From positions 119,429 through 183,428 of the forward strand of contig NZ_FOSQ01000011.1 of NCBI RefSeq assembly GCF_900114315.1: a DNA stretch of 64,000 nt, written 5' to 3'. The stretch comes from Falsiroseomonas stagni DSM 19981 (GTDB lineage: Bacteria; Pseudomonadota; Alphaproteobacteria; Acetobacterales; Acetobacteraceae). Below the pieces are notes generated by a model. The model was not told the origin of the DNA. It did no database searches and saw only the letters and a list, made by a program, of their open reading frames with translations. The position numbers and the translations under genes were made by a program. Shown piece by piece: positions 33,892-43,497 of this stretch (within the stretch, counting starts at the first letter, position 1; each line of letters starts with the position of its first letter).

Positions 33892-36432
33892 ATGGCGGGC
33901 ATGATCCCCCCGGCCATCGCCATCATCGTCCCGGTCTTCAAGCATCCGGGCCTGCTGCCGGAAGCCCTGGATGCGGCGCTGGCGCAGCGCGGCGGCGTCT
34001 CCGTCGCCATCGTCATCGTCGATGACGGCTGCCCCTATGAGGAAACGCGCACCATCGGCAGCGCCTATGCGATGGCGGAGGACCGCGTCACCTACCTGCG
34101 CAAGCGCAATGGCGGCCTGTCCTCGGCCCGCAATTTCGGCATCGACTACGCGCTGCGCGCCTGGCCGGGGCTGGAGGCGATCTACTTCCTGGATGCCGAC
34201 AACCGGCTGACGCCGACGGCGATGGCCAATGCCATCGGCCTGCTGCGCCAGGCCGGCGTGGACTGGGTCTATCCCAGCATCGACAAGTTCGGGATCGAAT
34301 GGTCCGGCAACTACCAGGCCCCCTATTCGCGCCTCGCCCATGTCACCTTCGACAACATCTGCGAGGCCGGCAGCCTGGTGCATCGCCGCGTCTTCGATGC
34401 CGGCATCCGGTTCGATGAGACGATGAAGGCGGGCTACGAGGATTGGGAATTCTGGATGCAGGCCCTGGCCAAGGGCTTCCGCGGCCGGTGCCACCCCAGC
34501 TTCGGCCTGGAGTACCGCCAGCGCGCGGAAAGCATGCTGCGCGACAGCAACCGCCAGCGCGCCGGCATCCTGGCCTACATGCGGGAGAAGCACCGCGACC
34601 TCTTCTCCCTGCGGAACCTGCTGGCATGGGAGCATGAGGAAGCGCCGCGCTTCGCGCTGTTCACCGAGGCATCCGGCGACGTGCTGTGGCTCAGCGACGT
34701 CGATGCCCCGCCCCGCCGCCTGACGCTGGACCAGCACGCGGAATCCTTCGCGGCGGAGGAGGTGGAGCCGGAGACGCTCGGCACGCCGCCCTACGCCATC
34801 TGGCTGCCCGCGGCGGCGGTCGCGGCGCTGCGGCGCGCGGGGCTCTTCGCCAACCTGCTCTGGCACCTGCAGCGCCTCTGCGCCACGCATCAGGCGGTGG
34901 CGATCCATCTGGAGGCGGATCCCGGGGGCATGGCGCTGGAGGTCGCGGCCGACGCGCCGGCCTCCGCCCCGATCGGCTTCGCCGCCGGCCAGGCCGCGCT
35001 GCGGGAGGCGCTGGGCGCCGAGACCCCGGGCGGCTGGCTGGCCGCGGTGGCGGAGGATGCGGACAGCCCGGACCTGGCCCGGCTGCTGCTGCGCTTCCCC
35101 TGCGCGGAGGATGCGCTGCTGGTCGGCGCCCATGCGCCCAACCCCGTCGCCACCGCGGCGCGGCTGCGGCAGGATCATGATCCCGCCCGCCGCCGCCGCT
35201 GGATCTGGCGCAAGGCCGGCGCCACCCCGGCCATCCGCAGCTATGCCGACTACCTGGCCGCCGCCATCGGCGCGGATCACGTCATGCCGCGGCGCCGGGG
35301 CGCGGGCGGGCGGCATGTCGGCTTCGCCGTGCCGGGGGGCATCGCGGATGGCGTCGGTCGCGTCGCCGCCGCGCTGGCCACGGCGCTGAAGCGCGCGGGC
35401 TGCGTGACCCACCTGTTCGTGCTGGAACAGCCCGGCCTCGTGCTCGGCGACGGGCTGCGCGATGCCTTCGACAGCGTCTCCTTCCTCGGCCGCGCGCTGC
35501 CGAAGGAAGGCCCGCACGACTTCCTCGGCCAGCGCATCGCCCTGGCGGGCGACCTCGATGGCGCGGCGCCCGCGCTGCTCGGCCTGATGACGGAGCTGGA
35601 CGTGCTGGTCTGCAGCCATGTGCCGGCGCTCTCCGCCGTGCTGGGCGACCTCCGCAAGCAGGGCGCGAAGGTGGTGGGGCACCTGCATGCGCTGGAGCAA
35701 TCCGCCCTCGGCCGCGGCACGGGCCACCCCTACCTCGCCTTGGCGTTCGAGCATGTGCACGACCTGCTGCTCGCGCCCTCGCCGGCGCTGATCGACTGGC
35801 TGCGCGGCGCGGGGGTGCCGGAGGCGAAGCTCTGCCTGCTGCCGCCGGCCGCGACGCTCGCCATCTCGGCGGAGGAGCGGGACCGGCTGGTCACGCTGCG
35901 CCGCAGCCGGCGGCCCGGGATGCTGCGCGTGGGCCTGCTGCTCGGCCCCTCCGCCAGCCCCGCGGTGCGGGAGGCGCGGCTGCGCCTGGTGGCGCTGACG
36001 CGGCAGGCGGGGCTGCCGATCGACTGGATCGCGGTGGGGGAGGCGCTGGACGGCCGGCTGCGGCGGCGCCTCGCGCCGCTCGGCGTGAGCATGGCGGAGA
36101 CGCTGGCCGATGCGGTGGCCTGGGCGGATCTGCTGCTGCTGCCGGAAGTGGCGGAAGCGACGCCGATGGCGGTGCGGGATGCCCAGCTTCTGGGCTGCGT
36201 GCCCGTCCTGCCGGCCAGCAGCCCCGCCGCCCCGCTGGTCGAAGGCGGCAGCGGGCTGGTGGTGGCGGATGAGGCCGCGGCGCTGCCCCTGCTGCGGGAC
36301 CTCGCCATCGATCCTGGCCGCCTGTCACGGCTTTCCGCGGCGGCGGCGGCGGAAGGATCGGCCGCGCCGGGCTGGTCCGCCGCCACCGACGCCTTCCGGC
36401 AGCAGATGGCGCGCTGGTTCCCCGCCGGCTGA
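33892..36432 (+). CDS. bifunctional glycosyltransferase: GT2 N-terminal, GT4-like C-terminal domain
   Basis: A protein of 846 residues. The N-terminal GT-A domain begins AIAIIVPVFKHPGLLPEALD, with VIVDDGCPYEE, the metal motif YFLDADN and AGYEDWEFWMQ as the acid base region. The C-terminal half is GT-B-like: HVGFAVPGGIADGVGRVAAAL, DVLVCSHVPAL, then WADLLLLPEVAEATPMAVRDAQLLGCVPVLPAS, the donor-binding part of GT4. An in-frame ATG at 33823 lies within the MITE-like element, so 33892 is preferred; no ribosome site is clear for either. It presumably adds two residues to the same surface glycan as the galectin-GT protein. Confidence 0.85.
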   Translation: MAGMIPPAIAIIVPVFKHPGLLPEALDAALAQRGGVSVAIVIVDDGCPYEETRTIGSAYAMAEDRVTYLRKRNGGLSSARNFGIDYALRAWPGLEAIYFLDADNRLTPTAMANAIGLLRQAGVDWVYPSIDKFGIEWSGNYQAPYSRLAHVTFDNICEAGSLVHRRVFDAGIRFDETMKAGYEDWEFWMQALAKGFRGRCHPSFGLEYRQRAESMLRDSNRQRAGILAYMREKHRDLFSLRNLLAWEHEEAPRFALFTEASGDVLWLSDVDAPPRRLTLDQHAESFAAEEVEPETLGTPPYAIWLPAAAVAALRRAGLFANLLWHLQRLCATHQAVAIHLEADPGGMALEVAADAPASAPIGFAAGQAALREALGAETPGGWLAAVAEDADSPDLARLLLRFPCAEDALLVGAHAPNPVATAARLRQDHDPARRRRWIWRKAGATPAIRSYADYLAAAIGADHVMPRRRGAGGRHVGFAVPGGIADGVGRVAAALATALKRAGCVTHLFVLEQPGLVLGDGLRDAFDSVSFLGRALPKEGPHDFLGQRIALAGDLDGAAPALLGLMTELDVLVCSHVPALSAVLGDLRKQGAKVVGHLHALEQSALGRGTGHPYLALAFEHVHDLLLAPSPALIDWLRGAGVPEAKLCLLPPAATLAISAEERDRLVTLRRSRRPGMLRVGLLLGPSASPAVREARLRLVALTRQAGLPIDWIAVGEALDGRLRRRLAPLGVSMAETLADAVAWADLLLLPEVAEATPMAVRDAQLLGCVPVLPASSPAAPLVEGGSGLVVADEAAALPLLRDLAIDPGRLSRLSAAAAAEGSAAPGWSAATDAFRQQMARWFPAG

Positions 36433-36495
36433 ATCTTACGGTGGCGCAACCCTTGCTGCTCCGGCCTGGCAGTCATGCCCCAGCGGAGAGCAGCG

Positions 36496-38100
36496 ATGGA
36501 TCGCCGAGACTTCCTCAAGGCCGTGCCGGCCGCCGCGCTGGGGGTGGCCGCCCCCGCCATCCGCAGCGCGCAGGCGCAGGCCCCGACGCGTAACGAGACG
36601 CTGCTGCTGGTGCAGGAATACGGGCCGAACAGCCTGGACATGCAGGGGCTCGGCTCCTCCCAGCCCGTCAACGGCGTGGCGCTGAACTGCTACGACCGCC
36701 TCGTCAGCTTCAAGCGCCAGCGCGTCGACGACGTCACCACCAGCTTCGACATCAATGCGCTGGAGCCGGAACTGGCCGAGAGCTGGCAGGAAGCCAGCGA
36801 TGGCATGAGCGTGACCTTCAAGCTGCGCGCCGATGCCCGCTTCCATAGCGGGCGATCCGTCACCGCGCGGGACGTGAAATGGTCGCTCGACCGCGCCGTC
36901 TCCATCGGCGGCTTCGCCACCACGCAGATGAATGCCGGCAGCCTGGAGAAGCCGGACCAGTTCGTCGCGGTGGATGACAAGACCTTCCGCATCGACTTCC
37001 TGCGGCGGGACAAGCTGACCATGCCGAATCTGGCGGTCACGATTCCCTTCGTCTTCGACAGCGAACTCGCCATCCGCAACAGCGGCGGCGACGTCTGGGC
37101 GAAGGAATACCTGAAGAACAACATCGCCGGCGGCGGTGCCTACAAGGTGGAGGCCTGGCGGCCGGGCACCGAGACCATCTATGTCCGCAACGATGACTGG
37201 AAGTCGGGCCCCCTGCCCCGGCTGCGCCGCATCATCGCGCGCGACATCCCTTCCCCCTCCACCCGCCGCGCGCTTCTGGAGCGTGGCGATGCCGATATCA
37301 GCTACGGCCTGCCGCCGAAGGACTTTTCCGATCTGGCCGCGGCGGGGCGCATCCGCGTCTCCGCCGTGCCGGTACCGAATGCGATCTGGTATGTCGCGCT
37401 GAACAGCGCGAACCCGCCCTTCAACAACGTGAAGCTGCGCCAGGCCGTGGCCTGGGCGATGCCCTATGAGCAGATCATGCAGGCATCGCTGTTCGGGCGA
37501 GGCGTGCCGATGTTCGGCGGGCCTTCGACGCCGGCGCGCCTCACCTGGCCGGTCCCCTTCCCCTATGCCAGCAACATCGCCCGCGCCCGCGCGCTGATGG
37601 CGGAATCCGGCGTCGGTCCCTTCACCACCTCCCTGCTCTTCGACGCCGGTTCGGGCACGATCGCGGAGCCGATGGCGGTGCTGGTGAAGGAGGCGCTGGC
37701 GCCGCTGGGCATCACGGTGGAGTTGAACAAGATCCCCGGCGCCAATTTCCGCGGCGAGCTGAACAAGAAGACCGCGCCGATGGCGATCTACCGCTTCGGC
37801 GGCTGGCTGGACTGGCCGGACTACTTCTTCTTCTGGAACTATCACGGCAACAACTCGATCTTCAACATCCCGAGCTATCAGAACCCGGCGATGGATCGCC
37901 TGATCGACGCGGCCCGCTTCACGCAAGACCCCGCGGTCTATGCGCAGAATGTGCGCGGCTTCCTGGAGCTTGGCATGCACGACGTGCCCTTCATCCCCAT
38001 CGCGCAGCCCTTCCACGACGTCGCGATGCAGCGGAGCATCGGCGGCTACCAGTTCTGGCCGTGCCGGGAGCCTGACTTCCGCTACCTGACCAAGGGATGA
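36496..38100 (+). CDS. family-5 ABC transporter substrate-binding protein
   Basis: A 534-residue DppA/OppA-type binding protein with a Tat signal (DRRDFLKAVPAAALGVAAPAI, cleaved after AQA). The family block KLRADARFHSGRSVTARDVKWSLDR is at about residues 104-128. GGAGAGC precedes the ATG at 36496; ATG 36475 is less likely. It opens a seven-gene run, each coupled by ATGA, ending in atzG and atzE, so its ligand is likely a ureide, amide or biuret-like compound rather than a dipeptide. Confidence 0.9.
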   Translation: MDRRDFLKAVPAAALGVAAPAIRSAQAQAPTRNETLLLVQEYGPNSLDMQGLGSSQPVNGVALNCYDRLVSFKRQRVDDVTTSFDINALEPELAESWQEASDGMSVTFKLRADARFHSGRSVTARDVKWSLDRAVSIGGFATTQMNAGSLEKPDQFVAVDDKTFRIDFLRRDKLTMPNLAVTIPFVFDSELAIRNSGGDVWAKEYLKNNIAGGGAYKVEAWRPGTETIYVRNDDWKSGPLPRLRRIIARDIPSPSTRRALLERGDADISYGLPPKDFSDLAAAGRIRVSAVPVPNAIWYVALNSANPPFNNVKLRQAVAWAMPYEQIMQASLFGRGVPMFGGPSTPARLTWPVPFPYASNIARARALMAESGVGPFTTSLLFDAGSGTIAEPMAVLVKEALAPLGITVELNKIPGANFRGELNKKTAPMAIYRFGGWLDWPDYFFFWNYHGNNSIFNIPSYQNPAMDRLIDAARFTQDPAVYAQNVRGFLELGMHDVPFIPIAQPFHDVAMQRSIGGYQFWPCREPDFRYLTKG

Positions 38101-39104
38101 GGGGGGTATTGTGGCGGCTGGCGGGGTCGTTGCCCGCCCTCGTCGCCGTCATCATCGTGACCTTCGTGCTGACGCGCGTGCTGCCCGGCGACACCGCGAC
38201 CTACTTCGCCGGGCCCACCGCCAGCGCGGAATCCATCGCCCAGATCCGCGCCGCCCTCGGCCTCGACCGCCCGCTGCCGGAGCAGTTCTGGAGCTATGTG
38301 CAGGCGCTTGCCCGCGGCGACCTCGGCATGTCCCTGACCACGGGGCAGCCGGTGCTGGTCGATATCATGAACCGCCTGCCGGCCTCCGCGGAGTTGACCC
38401 TGTTCGGGCTGCTGATCGCGATGGGCATCGCCATCCCGCTCGGCGTGCTGGCCGCGGTGAAGCAGGGGTCGCTGGCGGATCATCTCTGCCGGGTCGTGGT
38501 GACGGCGGGGGTTTCGCTGCCCGTCTTCTTCACGGGGCTGCTGCTGGTCTATGTCTTCTACTACCTGCTGGGCTGGTCGCCGGCGCCGGTCGGGCGGCTG
38601 GATGCCTTCGCCTCCGCGCCGCCTTTCATCACCGGCTTCTACCTGGTGGATGCCGCCCTCGCGCGGGACTGGGAGACCTGGCACAGCGCGCTGGCGCAGA
38701 TCATCCTGCCGGCCTGCACGCTGGGGCTTTTCGCGCTGGCCCCGATCGCGCGCATCACCCGCGCCTCGATGCTGGCGGTGCTGGGGGCGGAGTTCATCCG
38801 CACGGCCCGGGCCTCGGGCCTCTCGTCCCGCACCATCATCCTGACCTACGCCTTGCGCAACGCGCTGCTGCCGGTGGTGACGACGCTCGGCATGGTCTTC
38901 TCCTTCCTGCTCGGCGCCAATGTGCTGGTCGAGAAGGTCTTCGCCTGGCCCGGCATCGGCAGCTATGCGGTGGAGGCGCTGATCGCGAGCGATGGCGCGC
39001 CGGTGCAGGGTTTCGTCCTGACCATGGCGATCCTCTACGTCCTGCTGAACCTGACCATCGACCTGGTGAACCGGGCGCTGGACCCACGGGCCCGACACTC
39101 ATGA
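38097..39104 (+). CDS. ABC transporter permease (DppB type)
   Basis: A 335-residue permease with six membrane segments. FVLTRVLPGDTA and ALGLDRPLPEQFWSYV at the N-terminus and EFIRTARASGLSSRTIILTYALRNALLPVVT in the EAA loop are DppB features. It overlaps the binding-protein stop and the DppC start by ATGA. Confidence 0.93.
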   Translation: MRGVLWRLAGSLPALVAVIIVTFVLTRVLPGDTATYFAGPTASAESIAQIRAALGLDRPLPEQFWSYVQALARGDLGMSLTTGQPVLVDIMNRLPASAELTLFGLLIAMGIAIPLGVLAAVKQGSLADHLCRVVVTAGVSLPVFFTGLLLVYVFYYLLGWSPAPVGRLDAFASAPPFITGFYLVDAALARDWETWHSALAQIILPACTLGLFALAPIARITRASMLAVLGAEFIRTARASGLSSRTIILTYALRNALLPVVTTLGMVFSFLLGANVLVEKVFAWPGIGSYAVEALIASDGAPVQGFVLTMAILYVLLNLTIDLVNRALDPRARHS

Positions 39105-39949
39105 GCAGCTCGACGCTCCGCCACGCGCGCCACGTCGTCAGCGAGAATCCCGTGACGGGCATCGCGCTGGCGCTGTTCACCTTCTTCGTCCTGGCCGCGA
39201 TCCTCGGCCCGTCGCTGGCGCCCTATGACCCGCTGGCGAGCAACACGATGCGGGCGCTGCAACCGCCCTCCGCGCAGCACTGGTTCGGCACGGACCAGAT
39301 CGGGCGGGACATCTTCTCCCGCGTCCTGGTCGCGACGCGCCTCGACCTCGGCATCGCGGCCGCTTCCGTCGCGCTGGTCTTCGCCATGGGCGGCTTCGCG
39401 GGGCTGGCGTCCGGCTTCTTCGGGGGATGGGTGGACCAGCTGGTCGGCCGCATCGCCGACACCATCATGGCGTTTCCGCTCTTCGTCCTCGCCATGGCGA
39501 TCGTCGCGGCACTCGGCAACACGGTGCCGAACATCGTGCTGGCGACGGCCATCATCAATTTCCCGCTCTATGTCCGCGTCGCGAGGGCCGAGACGGTGCA
39601 GCGGCGGGAAGCGGGCTTCGTGGACGCCGCGCGCATCGCGGGCCATCGCGATATCGGCGTGCTGCTCGGCCAGGTGGCGCCCAACATCATGCCGATCATG
39701 GTGGTGCAGATGTCGCTCACCATGGGCTACGCCATCCTGAACGCCGCGGGGCTTTCCTTCATCGGCCTCGGCGTGCGGGCGCCCACGCCGGAATGGGGGA
39801 TCATGGTGGCGGAGGGCGCGGCCTTCATCGTCTCCGGCGAATGGTGGGTCGCGCTCTTCCCCGGCGCCACGCTGATGACGGCGGTGTTCTGCTTCAATCT
39901 TCTCGGCGATGGGGTGCGGGATATCGTCGACCCGAGGCGCAGGACATGA
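39101..39949 (+). CDS. ABC transporter permease (DppC type)
   Basis: A 282-residue permease. It has the DppC N-terminal soluble signature HWFGTDQIGRDIFSRVL, followed by five segments and the loop GFVDAARIAGHRDIGVLLG, then GLGVRAPTPEWG. It is coupled by ATGA on both sides and pairs with the DppB-type permease. Confidence 0.93.
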   Translation: MSSSTLRHARHVVSENPVTGIALALFTFFVLAAILGPSLAPYDPLASNTMRALQPPSAQHWFGTDQIGRDIFSRVLVATRLDLGIAAASVALVFAMGGFAGLASGFFGGWVDQLVGRIADTIMAFPLFVLAMAIVAALGNTVPNIVLATAIINFPLYVRVARAETVQRREAGFVDAARIAGHRDIGVLLGQVAPNIMPIMVVQMSLTMGYAILNAAGLSFIGLGVRAPTPEWGIMVAEGAAFIVSGEWWVALFPGATLMTAVFCFNLLGDGVRDIVDPRRRT

Positions 39950-40908
39950 GCGCGGTGCTCGACGTCTCCGACTTCTCCGTCGAATTCCGCACGCGCTCCG
40001 GCATCGTCCGCGCGCTGGACCGCGTGGCCTTCACGGTGGGACGCGGGGAGACGATGGCCCTGGTCGGCGAATCCGGCTCCGGCAAATCCGTCACCGCCTA
40101 TGCGCTGCTCGGGCTGCTCGACGCCGCGGGGAAGATCACCCAGGGCCGCGCTGTGCTGGAAGGCGTGGACCTCACCGCCGCCTCACCCGGCGAATTGGCA
40201 AGGATCCGTGGCAAGCGCGCCGCGATGATCTTCCAAAACCCGCGCGCCGCCCTGAACCCGATCCGCCCCATCGGCCAGCAGATCGCCGATGTGCTGCGCC
40301 GCCATGCCGGCCTGTCGAAGCGGGACGCGATGGCGGGCGCCATCGACATGCTCCGGCAGGTCGGCATCCCCGATCCCGCCCGCCGCGCCTCCGCCTATCC
40401 CTTCGAACTCTCCGGCGGCATGTGCCAGCGCGTGATGATCGCCATCGCGGTGGCCACGCGCCCCGCCCTGCTGATCGCGGATGAGCCGACCACGGGCCTC
40501 GATGTCACGACCCAGGCCGTGGTCATGGATATCGTCGCGAAGCTGGCTTCGGAGACGGGGATGGCCACCATCCTCATCACCCATGATCTGGCCCTGGCGG
40601 CGGAGCGCAGCGCGCGGATCGCGGTGATGCATGCCGGGCACATCGTGGAGGATGCGGCCACGAAGACGCTGCTGGCCAACCCGCGCCACCCCTATACGCG
40701 CCGCCTGCTGGCCGCGACGCCGACGGCGGCCGGCGCGCTGTCCGCGCTCCGCTCCATCCCCGGCAACCTGCCCGATCTGCGGCGTGACGACCTGCCGCCC
40801 TGCCGCTTCGCCGCGCGCTGCGACCGCCGCCTGCCCGGCTGCGATGCCGGGCTGGTATGGCGGGACATCGCGCCGGCGCAACGCATCGCCTGCTGGAACC
40901 CCACATGA
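39946..40908 (+). CDS. ABC transporter ATP-binding protein (DppD type)
   Basis: A 320-residue ATPase with Walker [11 protein letters not shown], signature LSGGMCQRVMIAIAV (usually LSGGMRQR), Walker [13 protein letters not shown] and H-loop ILITHDLALAAE. The C-terminal oligopeptide-transporter domain carries clustered Cys (CRFAARCDRRLPGC), the Fe-S-like region of DppD. Coupled by ATGA on both sides. Confidence 0.92.
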   Translation: MSAVLDVSDFSVEFRTRSGIVRALDRVAFTVGRGETMALVGESGSGKSVTAYALLGLLDAAGKITQGRAVLEGVDLTAASPGELARIRGKRAAMIFQNPRAALNPIRPIGQQIADVLRRHAGLSKRDAMAGAIDMLRQVGIPDPARRASAYPFELSGGMCQRVMIAIAVATRPALLIADEPTTGLDVTTQAVVMDIVAKLASETGMATILITHDLALAAERSARIAVMHAGHIVEDAATKTLLANPRHPYTRRLLAATPTAAGALSALRSIPGNLPDLRRDDLPPCRFAARCDRRLPGCDAGLVWRDIAPAQRIACWNPT

Positions 40909-41927
40909 TCGGCAACGACCCCACCCCGCCGGGCGCCGCGGGCAGCACGCTGCTGGATGTGGCGGAACTGTCGAAGCGCTTTCCACTCCGCCGCGGCGGC
41001 TTCTTCGGCGGCGGCCACACGCCGATGGTCCATGCCGTGGACGATGTGTCCTTCACGCTGGCGCGGGGAGAGACGCTGGGCCTCGTCGGCGAATCCGGCT
41101 GCGGGAAATCCACGCTGGTGCGCCTCATCACCCGCCTGACGGACCCCAGCAGCGGCTCCATCCGCTTCGGCCAGCGGGAACTCGCCGCCCTGCCCGCCAA
41201 GGCTTTCGCGCGGGACGCCGACCGCGCGCGCATCCAGATCGTCTTCCAGGATGCCGGGGAGAGCATCAACCCGCGCTTCACCGCCGCCGACGCCATCGCC
41301 GACCCGCTGCGCAAGCTGAAGGGCGTGACGGGCGCCGACCTCAAGGCGAAGGTCGAGGAAGCGGCCGCGCTCTGCGGCCTGCCGCTGGAATTGCTGGACC
41401 GCTTCCCGCACCAGCTCTCCGGCGGCCAGCGCGCCCGCGTCGGCATCGCCCGCGCCATCGCCACGCGCCCCGATCTGCTGGTGCTGGACGAACCGACGGC
41501 GGCGCTCGACGTCTCCGTCCAGGTCACGATCCTGCAATTGCTGGTGACACTGCGGGAGACGCTGGGCATGTCCTACGTCTTCGTCAGCCACGACCTCAAT
41601 GTGGTGCGCCTGCTCTGCGACCGCGTGGTGGTGATGTATCTCGGCCGCATCGTGGAGGTCGGGCCCGCGTCGCAGGTCTTCGCCAATCCGCTGCACCCCT
41701 ACACGCGCGGCCTGGTGGCGGCGGTGCCGCGGCTCGATGGGTTGCGGGACGATGCGCTGCGGCTCGCCGGCGATCCGCGCAGCCCGATCGACCCGGACCC
41801 GAATGCCTGCCGCTTCCACGGACGCTGCCCCATCGGCACCGATCGATGTGGTACGGAGATGCCGGCGCTGCGCCGCTTCGCCGGCGGGCGCCAGGCCGCC
41901 TGCCACTACGCCGAGGAACCGCCATGA
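40905..41927 (+). CDS. ABC transporter ATP-binding protein (DppF type)
   Basis: A 340-residue ATPase. It carries Walker A GESGCGKST, Q-loop FQDAGESINPRF, signature LSGGQRARVGIARAI, Walker B LLVLDEPTAALD and H-loop VFVSHDLNVV, and a C-terminal Cys region (CRFHGRCPIGTDRC). It is the last transport gene and overlaps atzG by ATGA. Confidence 0.92.
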   Translation: MIGNDPTPPGAAGSTLLDVAELSKRFPLRRGGFFGGGHTPMVHAVDDVSFTLARGETLGLVGESGCGKSTLVRLITRLTDPSSGSIRFGQRELAALPAKAFARDADRARIQIVFQDAGESINPRFTAADAIADPLRKLKGVTGADLKAKVEEAAALCGLPLELLDRFPHQLSGGQRARVGIARAIATRPDLLVLDEPTAALDVSVQVTILQLLVTLRETLGMSYVFVSHDLNVVRLLCDRVVVMYLGRIVEVGPASQVFANPLHPYTRGLVAAVPRLDGLRDDALRLAGDPRSPIDPDPNACRFHGRCPIGTDRCGTEMPALRRFAGGRQAACHYAEEPP

Positions 41928-42106
41928 CGGAAGAACAGGCCGAAGCCTTCATGAACGCCGCCGCCGCGGCGCTCGACTTGCCGGTGGACCCCGCGCATCG
42001 CCCCGGCGTCATCGCCAACCTTCGGCTCGCCGCGCGCATGGCCTCGCTGGTGGAGGGCAAGGCCCTGACGGTGCACCAGGAACCCGCGCCGGTGTTCCGC
42101 CCATGA
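41924..42106 (+). CDS. atzG: AtzG-like subunit (DUF4089)
   Basis: A 60-residue helical protein (EEQAEAFMNAAAAALDLPV, then RPGVIANLRLAARMASLVEG). This is the AtzG/DUF4089 pattern, structurally like GatC: it wraps around and stabilises the amidase AtzE. It overlaps both the ATPase stop and the atzE start by ATGA, as in other atzG-atzE pairs. The assignment rests on size, pattern and its neighbour. Confidence 0.85.
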   Translation: MTEEQAEAFMNAAAAALDLPVDPAHRPGVIANLRLAARMASLVEGKALTVHQEPAPVFRP

Positions 42107-43497
42107 AGGCCGCCGCCATCGCCCAGGCCATCCGCCGCGGCCAGCGCCGCGCGATCGACGTCACGGAAGAAGCGCTGGCCGACATCGCCGCGCGGGACGG
42201 CCGCTTCAACGCCTTCACGGAGGTCACCGCCGCCCGTGCGCGGGCGGAGGCGCTGGCGGTGGACCAGACCATCGCCGCGGGGCGCGATCCCGGCCCGCTC
42301 GCGGGCGTGCCCTATGCCGTGAAGAATCTCTTCGACCTCGAAGGCATCGCGACGCTCGCGGGTTCGAAGATCGAGCGTGATGCGAAGCCGGCGGCGCGCG
42401 ACGGCTTCCTGGTGCGGAAGATGGCCGCCGCCGGCGCGGTCTGCACCGGCGCGCTGAACATGGACGAATACGCCTACGGCTTCACGACGGAGAACGCGCA
42501 TGAGGGTGCCTGCCGCAACCCGCATGACGTGACGCGGATCGCGGGCGGGTCCTCCGGCGGGTCGGCCGCGGCGGTGGCGGCGGGGCTGGTGCCGATTACG
42601 CTCGGCAGCGACACCAACGGATCGATCCGCGTCCCCTCCTCCCTCTGCGGCATCTTCGGCTTGAAGCCCACCTATGGGCGGCTGTCACGCGCGGGCAGCT
42701 ATCCCTTCGTCGCCTCGCTCGACCACCTCGGCCCCTTCGCGGGGGATTTGACGGATCTCGCGCTGGCCTATGACGTGCTGCAGGGCTTCGACCCGGAGGA
42801 CCCCGCCCAGACCCGCCAGCCGCTGGAGCCCGTGACGCCGCGCCTCTCCGCGGGGATCGAGGGGCTGCGCTTCGCCGTCGCCGATGGCCATTTCGCGCGC
42901 AACGGCCATGCGGAAGCCTTCGCGGCGGTGGAGGCGATCGCCCGCGTCGCCGGCGCCACGCGCCGCCTGGTGGTGCCGGATGCCGCGCGGGGCCGGGCCG
43001 CCGCCTTCCTCATCACCATGGCGGAGGGCGGGAACCTCCACATGGCGGATCTCCGCACCCGCGCGCAGGATTTCGATCCCGGCACGCGGGACCGCTTCCT
43101 GGCCGGCGCCATGCTGCCCGCGCATTGGATCACCCAGGCGCAGCGGCTGCGGGCGGATTACCGGGCCTCGGTCCTCAAGCTCTTCGCGGAGACCGACATC
43201 CTGATCGCCCCCGCCACGCCCTTCGCCGCCACCCCCATCGGCCAGGCGAATATCGAGCTGGAGGGAGAGCTGGTGCCGATCCGCCCCAACCTCGGCATCT
43301 TCACCCAGCCCATCTCCTGCATCGGGCTGCCGGTGCTGGCCGTGCCGCTGGCGGACCCGACCGTGGCCGGCACGCCCAACGGCCTGCCGATCGGCGTGCA
43401 GCTGATCGCGGCGCCGTGGCGGGAGGATGTGCTGTTCCGCGCGGCGGCGGCGCTGGAACGGGCGGGCGTGGTCTCCGCCCCGCCCGTCAGGGCCTGA
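42103..43497 (+). CDS. atzE: AtzE-family amidohydrolase (1-carboxybiuret hydrolase type)
   Basis: A 464-residue amidase-signature enzyme. The Ser-cisSer-Lys triad is K74 (PYAVKNLFD), S150 (GGSSGGS) and S174 (GSDTNGSIR). The Asn in GSDTNGS and VPSSLCG are AtzE-like; GatA has GSDTGGS. With AtzG it deaminates 1-carboxybiuret to allophanate in cyanuric acid breakdown. No cyanuric acid hydrolase or allophanate hydrolase lies in the window, so the natural substrate may be a related ureide. Its 3' end overlaps that of the convergent SDR gene by 11 bp. Confidence 0.88.
   Translation: MKAAAIAQAIRRGQRRAIDVTEEALADIAARDGRFNAFTEVTAARARAEALAVDQTIAAGRDPGPLAGVPYAVKNLFDLEGIATLAGSKIERDAKPAARDGFLVRKMAAAGAVCTGALNMDEYAYGFTTENAHEGACRNPHDVTRIAGGSSGGSAAAVAAGLVPITLGSDTNGSIRVPSSLCGIFGLKPTYGRLSRAGSYPFVASLDHLGPFAGDLTDLALAYDVLQGFDPEDPAQTRQPLEPVTPRLSAGIEGLRFAVADGHFARNGHAEAFAAVEAIARVAGATRRLVVPDAARGRAAAFLITMAEGGNLHMADLRTRAQDFDPGTRDRFLAGAMLPAHWITQAQRLRADYRASVLKLFAETDILIAPATPFAATPIGQANIELEGELVPIRPNLGIFTQPISCIGLPVLAVPLADPTVAGTPNGLPIGVQLIAAPWREDVLFRAAAALERAGVVSAPPVRA

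Noticed and set aside
31720..35760. A 1,346-codon open frame on the minus strand.
   Set aside because: It is antisense to two well-supported genes, is rich in Arg, Gly, Gln and His as expected for a GC-rich shadow frame, and has no domain motif or ribosome site. The same applies to other long antisense frames (47987-52192 plus, 14046-16655 plus, 25777-28359 minus).
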